NCBI RefSeq assembly: GCF_032118995.1
Contig: NC_092650.1
Location: forward strand, 23,632,001-23,696,000
Length of the DNA: 64,000 bases
Source of the DNA: Asterias amurensis
Lineage: Eukaryota; Echinodermata; Asteroidea; Forcipulatida; Asteriidae
Reading direction: 5' to 3'
In this document: positions 61,869-64,000 of the stretch, piece after piece
Layout of the letters: every line of letters starts with the position of its first letter
Numbering within the stretch: the first letter of the stretch is position 1
The notes under the pieces: generated by a model
What the model was told of the DNA's origin: nothing
What the model saw: the letters and a program-made list of their open reading frames with translations, nothing else
The model's database searches: none
Position numbers and translations under genes: made by a program

Positions 61869-61963
61869 TTGACGACCAAACTCCAATATTTAGCTTCCTT
61901 CAATTTGGGGATTTCATACCAACCAACAGAATAAATATATATTTAAAGTAAACAAAAGAAATT

Positions 61964-62036
61964 TGTTTTCGCCCGGGCTCGAACCGGGGACCTTGCGCGT
62001 GTTAGGCGCACGTGATAACCACTACACTACGAAAAC
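61964..62036 (-). tRNA. tRNA-Val(AAC) V84
   Basis: Consensus. Confidence 0.92.
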
Positions 62037-62131
62037 TTGACGACCAAACTCCAATATTTAGCTTCCTTCATTTTGGGGATTCCATACCAACCAACAGAAT
62101 AAATATAATTTTAAAGTAAACAAAAGAAAGT

Positions 62132-62204
62132 TGTTTTCGCCCGGGCTTGAACCGGGGACCTTGCGCGTGTGAGGCGCACGTGATAACCACTACACTACGA
62201 AAAC
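62132..62204 (-). tRNA. tRNA-Val(CAC) V85
   Basis: A57. Confidence 0.92.
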
Positions 62205-62315
62205 TTGACGACCAAACTCCAATATTTAGCTTCCTTCAATCTGGGGATTCGTTACAAAACTAACAGAATAAATATAATTTTAAAGTAACCTCACGTCAGA
62301 AATACAAAAGAAAAT

Positions 62316-62388
62316 TGTTTTCGCCCGGGCTCGAACCGGGGACCTTGCGCGTGTTAGGCGCACGTGATAACCACTACACTACGAAAAC
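62316..62388 (-). tRNA. tRNA-Val(AAC) V86
   Basis: Consensus. Confidence 0.92.
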
Positions 62389-62483
62389 TTGACGACCAAA
62401 CTCCAATATTTAGCTTCCTTCAATTTAGGGATTCCATACCAACCAACAGAATAAATATAATTTTAAAGTAAACAAAAGAAAAT

Positions 62484-62556
62484 TGTTTTCGCCCGGGCTC
62501 GAACCGGGGACCTTGCGCGTGTAAAGCGCACGTGATAACCACTACACTACGAAAAC
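62484..62556 (-). tRNA. tRNA-Val(TAC) V87
   Basis: Consensus UAC. Confidence 0.92.
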
Positions 62557-62667
62557 TTGACGACCAAACTCCAATATTTAGCTTCCTTCATTTTGGGGAT
62601 TCCATTACCAACCAGCAGAATAATTCTTTTTTTAAAGTAACCCCATGTCAGAAATACAAAAGAAAAT

Positions 62668-62740
62668 TGTTTTCGCCCGGGCTTGAACCGGGGACCTTGC
62701 GCGTGTGAGGCGCACGTGATAACCACTACACTACGAACAC
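62668..62740 (-). tRNA. tRNA-Val(CAC) V88
   Basis: U3 to G, A57. Confidence 0.82.
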
Positions 62741-62835
62741 TTGACGACCAAAGTCCAATATTTAGCTTCCTTCAATTTGGGATTTCCATACCAACCAACA
62801 GAATAAATATAATTTTAAAGTAAACAAAAGAAAGT

Positions 62836-62911
62836 TGTTTTCGCCCGGGCTTGAACCGGGGACCTTGCGCGTGTGAGGCACACGACGTGATAACCACAAC
62901 ACTACGAAAAC
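62836..62911 (-). tRNA. tRNA-Val(CAC) V89, damaged
   Basis: Three-base insertion between the D arm and anticodon stem (CACGTCGTG) and a D-loop change. Probably non-functional. Confidence 0.6.
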
Positions 62912-63022
62912 TTGACGACCAAACTCCAATATTTAGCTTCCTTCAATCTGGGGATTCGTTACAAAACTAACAGAATAAATATAATTTTAAAGTAACCTCA
63001 CGTCAGAAATACAAAAGAAAAT

Positions 63023-63095
63023 TGTTTTCGCCCGGGCTCGAACCGGGGATCTTGCGCGTGTTAGGCGCACGTGACAACCACTACACTACGAAAAC
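63023..63095 (-). tRNA. tRNA-Val(AAC) V90
   Basis: G45 to A and a D-loop A-to-G change; stems intact. Confidence 0.88.
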
Positions 63096-63190
63096 TTGAC
63101 GACCAAACTCCAATATTGAGCTTCCTTCAATTTGGGGATTCCATACCAACCAACAGAATAAATATACTTTTAAAGTAAACAAAAGAAATA

Positions 63191-63263
63191 TGTTTTCGCC
63201 AGGGCTTGAACCGGTGACCTTGCGCGTGTTAGGCGCACGTGATAACCACTACGCTACGAAAAC
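63191..63263 (-). tRNA. tRNA-Val(AAC) V91, degenerate
   Basis: C49 to A, G63 to U, U11 to C, A57. Confidence 0.62.
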
Positions 63264-63374
63264 TTGACGACCGAACTCCAATATTTAGCTTCCTTCAATC
63301 TGGGGATTCGTTACAAAAATAACAGAATAAATATAATTTTAAAGTCACCTCACGTCAGAAATACAAAAGAAAAT

Positions 63375-63447
63375 TGTTTTCGCCCGGGCTCGAACCGGGG
63401 ACCTTGCGCGTGTGAGGCGCACGTGATAACCACTACACTACGAAAAC
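63375..63447 (-). tRNA. tRNA-Val(CAC) V92
   Basis: Consensus. Confidence 0.92.
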
Positions 63448-63558
63448 TTGACGACCAAACTCCAATATTTAGCTTCCTTCAATCTGGGGATTCGTTACAA
63501 AACTAAAAGAATAAATATAATTTTAAAGTAACCTCACGTCAGAAATACAAAAGAAAAT

Positions 63559-63631
63559 TGTTTTCGCCCGGGCTCGAACCGGGGACCTTGCGCGTGTTAG
63601 GCGCACGTGATAACCACTACACTACGAAAAC
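63559..63631 (-). tRNA. tRNA-Val(AAC) V93
   Basis: Consensus. Confidence 0.92.
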
Positions 63632-63726
63632 TTGACGACCAAACTCCAATATTTAGCTTCCTTTAATTTGGGGATTCCATACCAACCAACAGAATAAATA
63701 TAATTTTAAAGTAAACAAAAGAAAGT

Positions 63727-63799
63727 TGTTTTCGCCCGGGCTCGAACCGGGGACCTTGCGCGTGTGAGGCGCACGTGATAACCACTACACTACGAAAAC
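63727..63799 (-). tRNA. tRNA-Val(CAC) V94
   Basis: Consensus. Confidence 0.92.
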
Positions 63800-63910
63800 T
63801 TGACGACCATACTTCAATATTTAGCTTCCTTCAATCTGGGGATTCGTTACAAAACTAACAGAATAAATATAATTTTAAAGTCACCTCACGTCAGAAATAC
63901 AAAAGAAAAA

Positions 63911-63983
63911 TGTTTTCGGCCGGGCTCGAACCGGGGACCTTGCGCGTGTGAGGCGCACGTGATAACCATTACACTACGAAAAC
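63911..63983 (-). tRNA. tRNA-Val(CAC) V95
   Basis: G65 to C and A-box TAGTGTAATGG as V55; TTTTTC trailer. Confidence 0.75.
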
Positions 63984-64000
63984 TTGACGACCAAACTCCA

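Larger units (their letters stand above)
46036..64000 (-). repeat. Tandem array of valine tRNA genes (95 full copies, 7 fragments; continues past window)
   Basis: Monomers of 168 or 183-184 bp, each a 73-nt tRNA-Val gene plus an A/T-rich spacer. Consensus on the minus strand: acceptor GTTTTCG/CGAAAAC, D arm with A box TAGTGTAGTGG, anticodon stem TGCGC/GCGCA, T arm CCCGG-TTCGAGC-CCGGG with B box GGTTCGAGCC, A73, then CTTTTG or TTTTCTTTTG as Pol III terminator. Anticodon loops: CTAACAC (AAC, 55 copies), CTCACAC (CAC, 28), TTTACAC (TAC, 12). About half the copies have A57 (GGTTCAAGCC), still a good B box. The upstream block TATTGGAGTTTGGTCGTCAA before nearly every copy is well conserved. Individual genes are numbered V1-V95 from left to right. 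Confidence 0.95.

Noticed and set aside
50952-63506. Repeated 70-80 codon plus-strand ORFs in the array, with GLEPGTLRVLGARDNHYTT-like peptides
   Set aside because: They are antisense readings of the tRNA genes (the RVLGARDNHYTT part is the tRNA body). They recur only because the array repeats.
46036-64000. CRISPR-like regular repeats and spacers
   Set aside because: The repeat is a tRNA cloverleaf and the spacers are homologous to each other. The DNA is eukaryotic.

Overview
This is animal nuclear DNA. AT-rich introns, GT-AG splice sites, many short terminal-inverted-repeat (TIR) elements and LINE/SINE remnants point to an invertebrate deuterostome. The repeat families, especially the ~385-bp element with GGCAGTGGACAC ends, look to me like those of echinoderms, most likely a sea star. 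That assignment is recognition only and was not searched.

Left part (about 0.9-38.5 kb, minus strand): one large multi-exon gene for a secreted, EGF-containing modular extracellular protein. I assembled 20 coding exons by hand (931-23454). Every junction is phase-compatible and the joined frame stays open for 1,193 codons. The gene runs off the left edge. It has a signal-peptide exon, a 5' UTR exon and a TATA box near 24.17 kb. A second TATA box, 5' UTR exon, signal-peptide exon and three further exons lie at 26.5-38.5 kb. They include a homologue of exon 2 with the same length (84 bp) and phase, so this looks like a second promoter and alternative N-terminus for the same gene, or a partial duplicate of it. 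The introns are full of non-autonomous DNA elements.

Middle (about 38.5-46 kb): mostly intergenic, with TIR elements, two related foldback elements, a LINE fragment and one hydrophobic ORF of uncertain status.

Right part (46.04 kb to the window end): an uninterrupted tandem array of valine tRNA genes, all on the minus strand. I counted 95 full-length copies plus 7 fragments in 18 kb, one every 168 or 183-184 bp. The array mixes all three eukaryotic valine isoacceptors: 55 AAC, 28 CAC and 12 TAC. Most copies keep a perfect or near-perfect cloverleaf, A and B boxes, an A73 discriminator and a T-run terminator. The array has nested higher-order repeats of about 1,100, 1,736 and 2,707 bp and continues past the right edge. 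This is the standout feature: a satellite-like DNA whose monomer is a Pol III gene and which could by itself decode all four valine codons.
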